Positions 9,798-18,546 of a DNA stretch of 64,000 nt are shown piece by piece (the first letter of the stretch is position 1; each line of letters opens with the position of its first letter). A program made the position numbers and the translations under genes. The notes below the pieces were generated by a model that saw only the letters and a list, made by a program, of their open reading frames with translations, was not told the DNA's origin and did not search any database. The stretch covers positions 362,387-426,386 of the forward strand of contig CAZYTM010000003.1 of the NCBI GenBank assembly GCA_964649725.1, read 5' to 3'. The DNA comes from CAZYTM01 sp964649725. GTDB taxonomy: Bacteria > Desulfobacterota > Desulfuromonadia > Geobacterales > Geobacteraceae.

Positions 9798-9830
9798 CTC
9801 ACCGGCGGCCCTGACCGGGCCGTCGGTGAG
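9798..9830 (+). promoter_or_regulatory. 14-bp intercistronic hairpin between two DUF11 genes
   Basis: Arms CTCACCGGCGGCCC (9798-9811) and GGGCCGTCGGTGAG (9817-9830) pair over 14 bp with a single G-T wobble and a five-base loop. No T tract follows. The 3' arm contains the upstream candidate GTG start (9826) of the next gene, which would be buried, favouring initiation at 9862. Confidence 0.6.
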
Positions 9831-9861
9831 CGGAACGGAAAGATGGAACAGAGACGATAAA

Positions 9862-11067
9862 GTGAAGAGACTCCTTGGCCACATAACCCTCTGGGGACTG
9901 TTACTGACGCTGCAACTGGCGTATTTCGCCGGGACTGCGTATGCCGTGACCCCTGCCAACACCAGGATAACCAACACGGCAACAGTACGCTACAACTCCG
10001 GAGGAGGGGTGATGCGCACTGTTAGCGCGACAGTCAGCTTCATTGTCTCTTCAGTGGACGGCCTGGCCACGATCAGCATACCACCGGACCAGACCACAAC
10101 CTACGGCGGCACTTCCTCCCGCCACAGCTACAATTTCATCGTTACCGCAAGCGGCAACGGCCCGGCCAACTTCACCGTTGTGAGCTACCTGGACAGCAGC
10201 AGCAACAGCTCAGGAGCGGGAGTTACAATTTCGCCAGCGAGCATAAGCCTCGGCTCCTCGCTCACCATAGCCGGTAGCAGCGCCACCATCATCAACCTGC
10301 CGGCAGACGGCATAAGCAACAATTCGATCAACGGTATAGGAGTCGGCAGCCTGGTACAGATAGCCAGTGAGACCCGCTCTGTGACAGCCATCACCGACCC
10401 GCCGAGCGGTATCGCCAGCATCACCCTTGATCACCCGCTACCAGTACCACCCGCCCCGGGGATACCGGTATTCGAGCAGAAGGTGGTCACCCTGGATATA
10501 ACCGCAGGGAGCATCAACAACCAGAGCACAGCTGTCGTCGTCAAGGGAGGGGTAAGGGTGACCGGCGCGGCAGGGACGAGCAGCGGCCAGGTGACCAGTA
10601 CCTTCACCAGCACCACCGCCACGCTGGTCAAATATGTCCGCAATCTGAGCAATGCCAGGACCGGCAATGCCCTCGGCAGCGGTGTCAGGAGCTTTACTAT
10701 CAACGGCAGCAGCGTAACCTTCTACACCGCCGGTGTGACCGGCAAGGTCGGCGATCTGCTGGAATACCTGCTGGTTGCCGGCAATAGCGGCACCACCCCG
10801 ACCAGTAACAGCAGCATCCGGGATACCCTGCCGGTCCAGTTCGTAGCACCCAAACCTGATGCCTACGGCACCGGCAGCGATCTGCTCTATCAGGATGAGA
10901 ACGGTGTCGAGAGCAGACTTACCCTGAGAAGCGACAGCGATACCGCCACCCTGGCCGGTGCAGTACTGACGGTCAATCTGGGGAGCGGCGCCAGTAGTAG
11001 CAGTGGCGGCAGTATAGCCGCCGGCAAAGATGTGAAGATTCTCTATCAGGTCACCATCAACCAGTGA
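9862..11067 (+). CDS. Secreted DUF11-family protein
   Basis: The frame opens at a GTG (9826) inside a hairpin; I prefer the GTG at 9862, which starts a compact signal peptide VKRLLGHITLWGLLLTLQ with cleavage near GTAYA (401 residues). No strong Shine-Dalgarno is visible for either. The mature part starts with a segment similar to the preceding protein, continues with Ser/Thr/Gly-rich beta structure and ends with a DUF11-like domain closing in VKILYQVTINQ. The gene ends 16 bases before the barrel protein's frame, so the two are likely co-transcribed and perhaps translationally coupled. Confidence 0.78.
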   Translation: MKRLLGHITLWGLLLTLQLAYFAGTAYAVTPANTRITNTATVRYNSGGGVMRTVSATVSFIVSSVDGLATISIPPDQTTTYGGTSSRHSYNFIVTASGNGPANFTVVSYLDSSSNSSGAGVTISPASISLGSSLTIAGSSATIINLPADGISNNSINGIGVGSLVQIASETRSVTAITDPPSGIASITLDHPLPVPPAPGIPVFEQKVVTLDITAGSINNQSTAVVVKGGVRVTGAAGTSSGQVTSTFTSTTATLVKYVRNLSNARTGNALGSGVRSFTINGSSVTFYTAGVTGKVGDLLEYLLVAGNSGTTPTSNSSIRDTLPVQFVAPKPDAYGTGSDLLYQDENGVESRLTLRSDSDTATLAGAVLTVNLGSGASSSSGGSIAAGKDVKILYQVTINQ

Positions 11068-11083
11068 CGAGGTACTCTGTACA

Positions 11084-14000
11084 GTGCTGATCGACTGCCA
11101 ACGCATACTCCAACGCCTCTGTTCCGGACTTGAATCCGGTATGGCGGCCGTCTATCGCCAGGCCAACCGCGCCAGGCAGACGGCTGGGGTCTATGGTTGC
11201 ATGCCGATGGCAGCCATGATGCGACCCGGCAGGCTTTATGCTATTCCCTTCGCAACTCTGGCCGCCACCCTCCTCATTCTGAGCGGGAGAGCACAGGCCC
11301 AGGTCCCAGGTCATGGCGATCTGATAGCCAACAATGCCAGGTTCGACTCTGCCAACAGCTCTACCGTCTCTGCCAGCAGCAACGTCACCGTAGTCGCCAG
11401 GACCAGGTCACAGATCGAATTCCTCAAATATGCACCGACTGTGGCGACTGCCGAGCGGATCACTGTCGCCACCACCGGCTACCGCGCATCGGCCAGAACA
11501 GACGCACCATTCACCCCGCTCTCCCGTCCGACTGCCGTTGGCAGCAACACCCCCATCGACCTGAGCCAGCCGCTCCCCCTGACCGCTGCTGACGTCTTCC
11601 ATCAGGGGGAACCGATCTTCATCCGGCTTACCGACATGGACCAGAACCTCGACCGGAATGTCGCCGAGACCGTGGTGGTAACAGTCTCCACCCCCTCCAC
11701 CAGGGACAGCGAGACGATCCGCCTGACTGAGACCGGCCCCAATACCGGCATCTTCGTCGGCTATATCCAGTCCGCCACCGCCGGCAGCAGCATTACCACC
11801 TATGATGGCAAACTGAGCGTCAAAGAGGGGGAACTGATCAGTTCCAACTATACCGACCCGGTCGACAGCACCGATACGAGCCTCTGCTCCAGCCTGGTCG
11901 ACCCTTATGGTATCCTGATCGACACCACCAGCGGCACCCCGGTGAACGGGGCCACGGTCACCCTGATCGACACCGCCACTGGCCAGTCCGCCACAGTTCT
12001 GGGGGATGACGGCCTGAGCGCCTATCCGGCCACCCTGACGTCAGGGGGGACAACCACTGACGCCAGCGGTAAAGTCTACGACTTCCCCCCTGGCGGCTAC
12101 CGCTTCCCCTTTATCCGGCCAGGTAGCTACCGACTGGTCGTCACCCCGCCGGCCGGTTACGCAGCGCCGTCGACCATCCCGACCGAGACCATCCAGGCTC
12201 TCCCTGGCGGGCCGTTTGCCATAGTCAATCCTGGTTCCCGCGGTGAGACATTCCAGCTCAATCCCGGTCCGGCGATACGTATCGACATCCCGCTCGACCC
12301 GATCATCACCAGCCTCTGGGTACAAAAGAGCGCCAACAAAGAGGTGGTTAGCCATGGCGACTTCCTCCAGTATACGGTCCGGGTGGAGAACCCGGGCAAA
12401 CTGTCGGTAGCTCCCGGCGTACAGGTAACTGACCGGTTGCCGCTCGGTTTCCGCTACCGCTCCGGCTCCTGCAGGGTGGATGGTCAGGCGCTCACTGACC
12501 CTGGCATCAGCAGCGACGGCCGCACCCTCACCTTCCAGATCGGTGATATCCCGGCACTTGGAGCAAGAGAAATCCGTTACGTGGTCGAAGTAGCTGCCGG
12601 AGCCAGGGCAGGGATCGCCACCAATCTCGCCCAGGCGACCCATAGCAGGGGGGGGACCTCCAATCAGGCCAAGGCGACCGTCAAGGTGCGTGAACAGTTC
12701 TTCCGCGACAAGACCATCCTGATGGGGAGGGTGATGGATGGAGCCTGTTCGCTGGACGAGACCGCCAAACCGGGGCTGAAAGGGGTACGCATCTACCTGG
12801 AGGATGGCACCTATGTAGAGAGCGACCAGCAGGGGATGTTCCACTTCGAAGGGATCCGCCCAGGGGTCCATGTCGTGCAGCTCGACCTCGAATCGCTGCC
12901 GGCCGGCTATGAAGTGCTGGCCTGTGACGAAAATACCCGCTTTGCCGGCAGGAGTTTCTCCCAGTTCGTCGATATCCAGGGTGGGACGATGTGGCGGGTC
13001 GATTTCCATGTCGGTCCGGTCAGCAGGCCGAAAGATGAAGAAAGTTCTCTGCAGGGCAAGTCGAGCGGTAGCGAGGTGAAACTGCAGGAGGAAGAGAGCC
13101 GGACCGGAGAGAAGGCCAGCGGCTCAGCCAATCAGCCGGAACAGCTGGTCGAGCAGCGCAAGGGTGAGGTGCAACTGGAACTGCGCAGCGCCATTGCCGG
13201 CAAGTCCTGCACCTACCGGGTACTGCTGGATGGTACTGCGGTACCGCTCAATAACCAGCAGCTCACCGTCACCCTGCCGACCGGGATGATCTACTCCCGG
13301 CAGAGCAGCAAGCTGGACGGCAAGCCGCTACCAGACCCGGAGATAAACGGATCCACCCTCTCCTACCGGCTGGCGGACGTCGAAGGGGAGTGGCGCCGGG
13401 AGCTGATCCTCAACGCCACCTTCTCCCCGCAGACCCCGCCCGGTGAACTGGTCAGCAGCGCCATCCTCACCTTTGACTCGCCGACCGGCAAGGGGGTCAC
13501 TACACCGGTGGCAGAGAACGTCCTGCTCAGGACCAGCAGGGAAGAGCGGATACCGCTACCGGAATTCGTCATCCGGCCGCAATTCGACACCCTGATCGCC
13601 GAACTTGGGGAGATGGACAAACAGACCCTCGACGACCTGGCCAGGCTGCTCAAGGTCCTGAACATCGAACGGATCTTTGTCACCGGCTACACCGACAACG
13701 TCAGGATAGCCCCGCGCAACCGTCATCTCTTCAGGGATAACCGCGCCCTGTCACAGGCGCGGGCGAAGAGTGTCGGCAACTATCTGCTCGAAGCGCTCCG
13801 CCTCCCGGCCGAGAAGCTGGTGGTGGCCGGCCGTGGTGAGTCGAATCCGCTGGCCAGCAACCGGAGCGAGGCAGGAAGAGCCCTCAACCGGCGGGTAGAG
13901 ATCAGGGTGCAGACGGTCCGTCTGGTCGAGAGCAGCAGCTCCAGAGTGGTCAAGGAGAGCAGCGATATCAAGCGGGTCGAGACCGATGGGGGACTGTCGC

Positions 14001-17000
14001 CTCTCCCGGGTGTAGGGAGAAAGGCGAGCGCAGGGTCGGCAGCTCTGGAGCAGGAAGCTCCTCTCTCTCCACAGCAGGTGGATGAAGCATCGCTCCGACC
14101 GGCAGTATCCCGCGACAACGCTGCAATTACCACTGCCCAGACAGACCAGACCAAGCTAAACTCCGCTGCTACCAATGTCGTAACTGTCGACAAGGGTGCA
14201 GAGCCGGCCAAGAAAGCAGTGAAGCAGTCGGGGATAATATATCCGGCCGACAAGAGCAGCCTGGTGAACCGGATCAACAGCATCCTGATACGCTTCGACT
14301 CCCGCCTCACGCCGCGGCTCCTTTTGGATGACAACGAGGTCCCTGAGGACCGCATCGGTCTTCGGAGTACGGACAAGGAGAAGGGTCTGACAACCATCAG
14401 CTACCTGGGGGTCGATTTTGGCGAGCCAGGGAGGCACACCCTGAAGCTGGAGGGGGTCGATCCGTTCGGCAATGTACGCTTCAGCGAGTCAGCCATCCTG
14501 GTGAGGACCAGCGAGGTCGGTTCGCTCCGCTTCCTGGAATCGGGCAAGAATATCGCCGATGGCAAATCACCGGTCCGGATCAGGTTGCAGCTGCTGGACA
14601 AGTCAGGGGTGGCTATCAACGCCCCGACTGAACTTGAGCTGCTGAGCGGCACGCTGAAAGCGCCTACTGAGCCGGACAAAGCATTGCCGGACAAGAGCGG
14701 GCCGCCGATCGTTAAGATAGATGCCGACGGCTGGGTCGAATTCCAGCCGACCACTGTCAGCGGCCCATACCGGGTTGAACTCCGTTACGGCGACAAGTCA
14801 GTGACCGCCGAGACCTATGTCCAGCCGAAGATGCGCGACTGGATCCTGGTCGGTCTCGGTGAGGGGACAGTCGGCTACAACACCGTCTCGGGCAATATGG
14901 AGGGGTTAAAGGGGAGCGGCAGCGATGAGGACCTCTACCAGAACGGCCGGATCGCCTTCTTCGCCAAGGGGACTGTGCAGGGGAAATGGCTCCTGACCAT
15001 GGCCTACGACACCCACAAGGGGCGGGGCGATGTCGGCAACAGCATGTTCCAGACCATCAACCCGGAAGATTACTACACTCTCTACGGTGATGCCACCCAG
15101 CAGAACTACGATGCCGCAAGCGCCCGCAAACTCTATCTCCGGATCGAGCGGGAGCAGTTCTACGCCATGTTCGGCGACTATGACACCGGCCTCACCGTCA
15201 CTGAACTCTCCCGCTACAGCCGCCGTCTCACCGGCATCAAGAGCGAACTGCAAGGGAAGAATGTCGAGTTCAACCTGTTCGCCTCAGAGGCCGGCCAGTC
15301 CTTTGTCAAGGACGAGATCCCGGGTGACGGCACCTCCGGACTCTACCGGCTGCGGAAGAAGAACATCGTCATGAATTCGGAAAAGATCACTATCGAAATA
15401 CGGGACCGGTTCCGCAGTGAAGTGGTAATATCGAGCCGGAGCATGACCCGCTTCATCGACTACAGCATCGATTACGAAGCAGGGACGATCTTCTTCAAGG
15501 AGCCGATAACGAGCCGGGACGAAAACTTCAACCCGATCTACATCGTCGTAGACTACGAGACCAGCGACCGGGGCAACGAGGCATGGAACTATGGCGGCCG
15601 CGCCGGTCTCAAATTATTCGACGAACAGCTCAAAGTGGGCGCCACCCATATTCATGAGGACCAGGGGAGCGGTACCGGTAACCTGTACGGCTTCGACACC
15701 ACCATGCAATTCGGCAGCGCCACCCGGCTGAAGGGTGAGTTCGCCACCACCACTACCGAACTGGGGAGCAGCAAAACTGAAGGCAACGCCTATCTGGCCG
15801 AACTGTCGCACCGCACCAAGCTGTTCGATGCCAAGCTTTATGTCCGGGAGCAGGAGACTGGCTTCGGTCTCGGCCAGCAGGCGGGCAGTGAATCTGGGAC
15901 ACGCAAGGTGGGAGCCGATGCGGCATGGCGCCTTACCGACCGTTTCACCGCCAGCGGCCAGGGGTACCGGCAGTACAACCTTGCCACTGATGCCACCCGG
16001 GACCTTATCGAGGCCCAGCTCAAGTACAGCGAAAAGCTTTACAACCTGCAACTCGGCCTGCGCCAGGCTACCGACACTTTGAGCGACGGCACGGAAAACC
16101 GTTCCACCCAGCTCACCAGCGGCGCCAGCGTAACTACCCTGAAGGAGCGGCTCACCCTCCGGGTCGGGCACGACCAGTCGCTCTGGAGCAACGACAATGT
16201 CGACTTCCCGACCCGCACCACCCTGGGGGCAGACTACAAACTGAACAAAGGGGCGACCATCTTTGCCAATCAGGAATTCACCAAGGGTAAGGATTACGAC
16301 GCCGAAATGACCACAGTCGGCATGCGGGCCACCCCCTGGAACGGCGGTCAGGTCAACTCATCGATGGCCCAGGAGACCAGGGATGAGAGCGCCCGGATCT
16401 TTGCCCTGTTCGGCCTGAAGCAGACCCTGCAGTTGACAGACCAGTTGTCGGTCGACGGCGGCATCGACCGGAGCCAGACCATCAAGAATTCAACCGGCTA
16501 CCAGTTCAACACCAACGTGCCAAATGCCTCAGGCAACAGCGTCGACTTCACCGCTATCTCGGTCGGTTCCAACTACAAGGAGAAGAAGTGGTCCTGGTCG
16601 AACCGGGGGGAATACCGTACTTCCGAGACCGATGATAAATGGGGGCTCTTAAGCGGTATCAGTGGTGAAGTACGCGATGGTCTCGGCCTCTCGGCCCGGG
16701 CGCAGATCTTCTCCACTGAATCGGTCACCGGCCTGGAGAAGACCAGCGGCGACCTCCGCTTCGGCGCCGCCTATCGGCCGGTGAAGAGCCGCTGGATCAT
16801 CCTCGACCGGATCGATTTCCTCTACGACCAGGAGTCTGGCAGTGGCAAGGAGCTCGACAGCCGGCGCATCGTCAACAACCTGAATGCCAACTGGAAGATG
16901 AACCGGGTCACCCAGCTATCCTTCCAGTACGGCGCCAAGTATGTCTGGGAGACCATCGACGGTCAATCCTATAACGGCTTTACCGACCTGATCGGCATGG

Positions 17001-17278
17001 AAGGGCGTTACGACTTCACCAGACACTGGGACATCGGCCTGCGCGCCAGCCTGCTCCACTCCTGGAATGCCGGACAGTTCGACGACAGCATGGGGGTCTC
17101 GATCGGTTACAACATCATGCAGAACGCCTGGGTAAGCCTGGGTTACAACTTCTTCGGCTTCACCGACAAGGACTTCTCCGCCGCCGACTACACCGCCCAG
17201 GGGCCGTTCCTCCGCTTCCGCTTCAAGTTCGACCAGAACTCGGTCAAGGATGCCGCCAAGTGGCTCAATCAGAGCTGA
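11084..17278 (+). CDS. Giant DUF11/SdrB-OmpA-outer-membrane barrel protein
   Basis: 2064 residues if started at GTG 11084 (GAGG 11 bases upstream); ATGs at 11141, 11201 and 11216 are alternatives, the last placing the signal peptide (RLYAIPFATLAATLLILS, cleavage near RAQA) at the very N-terminus. Domains in order: N-terminal beta region; carboxypeptidase-regulatory/SdrB-like module (about 275-365); DUF11 (about 408-540); SdrB-like (about 546-615); Lys/Glu linker; second DUF11-like (about 695-790); OmpA-like peptidoglycan-binding domain (about 824-946, VTGYTDNVR...NRRVEIRVQT); low-complexity linker; Ig-like stretch; then from about 1249 alternating-hydrophobicity strands to the C-terminus ending FRFKFDQ, as in outer-membrane barrels. 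The segment around FIDYSIDYEAGTIFFKEPI recalls plug/strand motifs of large translocon barrels. A translocator or anchor for the four upstream secreted proteins is an inference from linkage. Confidence 0.8.
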   Translation: MLIDCQRILQRLCSGLESGMAAVYRQANRARQTAGVYGCMPMAAMMRPGRLYAIPFATLAATLLILSGRAQAQVPGHGDLIANNARFDSANSSTVSASSNVTVVARTRSQIEFLKYAPTVATAERITVATTGYRASARTDAPFTPLSRPTAVGSNTPIDLSQPLPLTAADVFHQGEPIFIRLTDMDQNLDRNVAETVVVTVSTPSTRDSETIRLTETGPNTGIFVGYIQSATAGSSITTYDGKLSVKEGELISSNYTDPVDSTDTSLCSSLVDPYGILIDTTSGTPVNGATVTLIDTATGQSATVLGDDGLSAYPATLTSGGTTTDASGKVYDFPPGGYRFPFIRPGSYRLVVTPPAGYAAPSTIPTETIQALPGGPFAIVNPGSRGETFQLNPGPAIRIDIPLDPIITSLWVQKSANKEVVSHGDFLQYTVRVENPGKLSVAPGVQVTDRLPLGFRYRSGSCRVDGQALTDPGISSDGRTLTFQIGDIPALGAREIRYVVEVAAGARAGIATNLAQATHSRGGTSNQAKATVKVREQFFRDKTILMGRVMDGACSLDETAKPGLKGVRIYLEDGTYVESDQQGMFHFEGIRPGVHVVQLDLESLPAGYEVLACDENTRFAGRSFSQFVDIQGGTMWRVDFHVGPVSRPKDEESSLQGKSSGSEVKLQEEESRTGEKASGSANQPEQLVEQRKGEVQLELRSAIAGKSCTYRVLLDGTAVPLNNQQLTVTLPTGMIYSRQSSKLDGKPLPDPEINGSTLSYRLADVEGEWRRELILNATFSPQTPPGELVSSAILTFDSPTGKGVTTPVAENVLLRTSREERIPLPEFVIRPQFDTLIAELGEMDKQTLDDLARLLKVLNIERIFVTGYTDNVRIAPRNRHLFRDNRALSQARAKSVGNYLLEALRLPAEKLVVAGRGESNPLASNRSEAGRALNRRVEIRVQTVRLVESSSSRVVKESSDIKRVETDGGLSPLPGVGRKASAGSAALEQEAPLSPQQVDEASLRPAVSRDNAAITTAQTDQTKLNSAATNVVTVDKGAEPAKKAVKQSGIIYPADKSSLVNRINSILIRFDSRLTPRLLLDDNEVPEDRIGLRSTDKEKGLTTISYLGVDFGEPGRHTLKLEGVDPFGNVRFSESAILVRTSEVGSLRFLESGKNIADGKSPVRIRLQLLDKSGVAINAPTELELLSGTLKAPTEPDKALPDKSGPPIVKIDADGWVEFQPTTVSGPYRVELRYGDKSVTAETYVQPKMRDWILVGLGEGTVGYNTVSGNMEGLKGSGSDEDLYQNGRIAFFAKGTVQGKWLLTMAYDTHKGRGDVGNSMFQTINPEDYYTLYGDATQQNYDAASARKLYLRIEREQFYAMFGDYDTGLTVTELSRYSRRLTGIKSELQGKNVEFNLFASEAGQSFVKDEIPGDGTSGLYRLRKKNIVMNSEKITIEIRDRFRSEVVISSRSMTRFIDYSIDYEAGTIFFKEPITSRDENFNPIYIVVDYETSDRGNEAWNYGGRAGLKLFDEQLKVGATHIHEDQGSGTGNLYGFDTTMQFGSATRLKGEFATTTTELGSSKTEGNAYLAELSHRTKLFDAKLYVREQETGFGLGQQAGSESGTRKVGADAAWRLTDRFTASGQGYRQYNLATDATRDLIEAQLKYSEKLYNLQLGLRQATDTLSDGTENRSTQLTSGASVTTLKERLTLRVGHDQSLWSNDNVDFPTRTTLGADYKLNKGATIFANQEFTKGKDYDAEMTTVGMRATPWNGGQVNSSMAQETRDESARIFALFGLKQTLQLTDQLSVDGGIDRSQTIKNSTGYQFNTNVPNASGNSVDFTAISVGSNYKEKKWSWSNRGEYRTSETDDKWGLLSGISGEVRDGLGLSARAQIFSTESVTGLEKTSGDLRFGAAYRPVKSRWIILDRIDFLYDQESGSGKELDSRRIVNNLNANWKMNRVTQLSFQYGAKYVWETIDGQSYNGFTDLIGMEGRYDFTRHWDIGLRASLLHSWNAGQFDDSMGVSIGYNIMQNAWVSLGYNFFGFTDKDFSAADYTAQGPFLRFRFKFDQNSVKDAAKWLNQS

Positions 17279-17312
17279 ATCATGCTGCAGCAGAGTTTGA
17301 GAGGCAAAGCTG

Positions 17313-17342
17313 TTGACAGTGGCAGCAGCGGCCGGCTAGAAT
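17313..17342 (+). promoter_or_regulatory. Strong sigma70 promoter of the Dnmt2-like gene
   Basis: A perfect -35 TTGACA (17313-17318), an 18-bp spacer and a -10 TAGAAT (17337-17342, 5/6) lie 35 bases after the barrel gene stop. The predicted transcript start near 17349 leaves a leader of about 45 bases. Confidence 0.7.
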
Positions 17343-17393
17343 CGCCCATGGAGCGTCCGGAAATTGCGGCCAGCTCCGGAAGGAGATGACAGG

Positions 17394-18302
17394 ATGACCG
17401 TCAGGGCCCTGGAGCTCTTCTGCGGCATCGGCGGTTTTGCCGCTGCTGTGGCAGCTCACGATATCCGGATTATGACTGCCATCGACCAGAGCGAAGCCGC
17501 GCTCGCGGTCTACCGGCACAACTTCCCTGATCACCCCTGTCGAAATGCCGATCTGGAGCGGCTTAACTCTCATCAGCTGGGGCTCTACCAGGCCGACCTC
17601 TGGTGGCTCTCCCCCCCTTGCCAGCCTTACAGCGTCCGAGGGAGACAGCAGGACCTGGCCGACCCCCGCGCCCGCAGCCTGGTGCGGTTGCTGGATATTC
17701 TGGCAGAACTCCCGGCCAATCGCCTCCCCAGCTACCTCGCCCTGGAAAATGTAGCCGGCTTTGCCACCTCCCAGGCGCGACTAAAGCTGTTGGCTACCCT
17801 GGGCGAGCGTGGCTATGAGGTACGGGAGGAGCAGCTCTGCCCCACGGAAATGGGGATACCATCCCGCAGACCGCGCTACTATCTGACCGCCTCGCGGCGC
17901 GGGCTCAACCAGTCGACCCTGGCGGTAAAGGAGCACTGCAAACCGCTGGCCAGCTATCTCGACCCAACTCCGGCCATCGATCAACCAGAGCTGCTGGTCG
18001 ACAACCAGCTGCTGGAACGCTTCGGCAACGGTCTGCGGATCCTCGACCCAACCGACCCGGCCGCATACACCACCTGTTTTGCCGGCAGTTACGGCAAGAC
18101 CCTGGTCCATGCCGGCTCCTACCTCCGCCACGGTGAAGGGGTCCGTCACTTCACCCCGCCGGAGATCGCCCGGCTGCTCGGCTTTCCGGCCGACTTCACC
18201 TTCCCGCCGCAACTCACCTTGCGCCAGCAGTGGCACCTGATCGGCAACAGCCTCTCCATCTTTGCGGTGCGGCGGGTGTTGCAGGGTATTCCCGGAATAT
18301 AA
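17394..18302 (+). CDS. Dnmt2-like tRNA (cytosine-5) methyltransferase
   Basis: ATG 17394 has AAGGAG upstream; an earlier in-frame GTG/ATG at 17364 lacks one. The 302-residue protein has all C5-methyltransferase motifs: I LELFCGIGGF (6-15), IV SPPCQPYS with catalytic Cys76, VI ENV, VIII RRPRYYL, X HLIGNSLS. The spacing and side sequence match Dnmt2/TRDMT1 rather than restriction-system enzymes: GRQ-x-D-x-x-D-x-R after motif IV, LDIL..LP, LENVAGF, PTEMGIP, and a short target-recognition part CFAGSYGK...GSYL resembling the Dnmt2 CFT-x-x-YG element, here CFA. A Dnmt2 homolog in G. sulfurreducens methylates tRNA-Glu (known for that protein). No restriction endonuclease is adjacent. It would act on tRNA in the cytoplasm. 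Confidence 0.85.
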   Translation: MTVRALELFCGIGGFAAAVAAHDIRIMTAIDQSEAALAVYRHNFPDHPCRNADLERLNSHQLGLYQADLWWLSPPCQPYSVRGRQQDLADPRARSLVRLLDILAELPANRLPSYLALENVAGFATSQARLKLLATLGERGYEVREEQLCPTEMGIPSRRPRYYLTASRRGLNQSTLAVKEHCKPLASYLDPTPAIDQPELLVDNQLLERFGNGLRILDPTDPAAYTTCFAGSYGKTLVHAGSYLRHGEGVRHFTPPEIARLLGFPADFTFPPQLTLRQQWHLIGNSLSIFAVRRVLQGIPGI

Positions 18303-18464
18303 AAAAGACAGACTGCTTTTTGTAGCCTCCCCCCGTTAATATTTCCTGCTTTGCTCTATTAACTCTTTTTAGCTTGCTTTCTGGCTCTGCTGGCTGAGTT
18401 GCAGCAGGGGTGAACGTCTCCCCCCCATTCGGGCTACTCTGGAGCGGAAACATGGAAAGATTGG

Positions 18465-18493
18465 TTGCCTCTAAAGGCGAAACAGGCTATTCT
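18465..18493 (+). promoter_or_regulatory. Candidate sigma70 promoter of the Skp-like gene
   Basis: TTGCCT (18465-18470), exactly 17 bp, then TATTCT (18488-18493); each box matches 4 of 6. It sits about 55 bases before the start codon. Confidence 0.4.
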
Positions 18494-18546
18494 CTTCCGG
18501 TCTGTCCATCATACCGGCAGCCCTGATCTGCCTGAAGAGGTATGCA

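Noticed and set aside
17394..18302. Restriction-modification system
   Set aside because: The methyltransferase is Dnmt2-like and no endonuclease or specificity gene is nearby.
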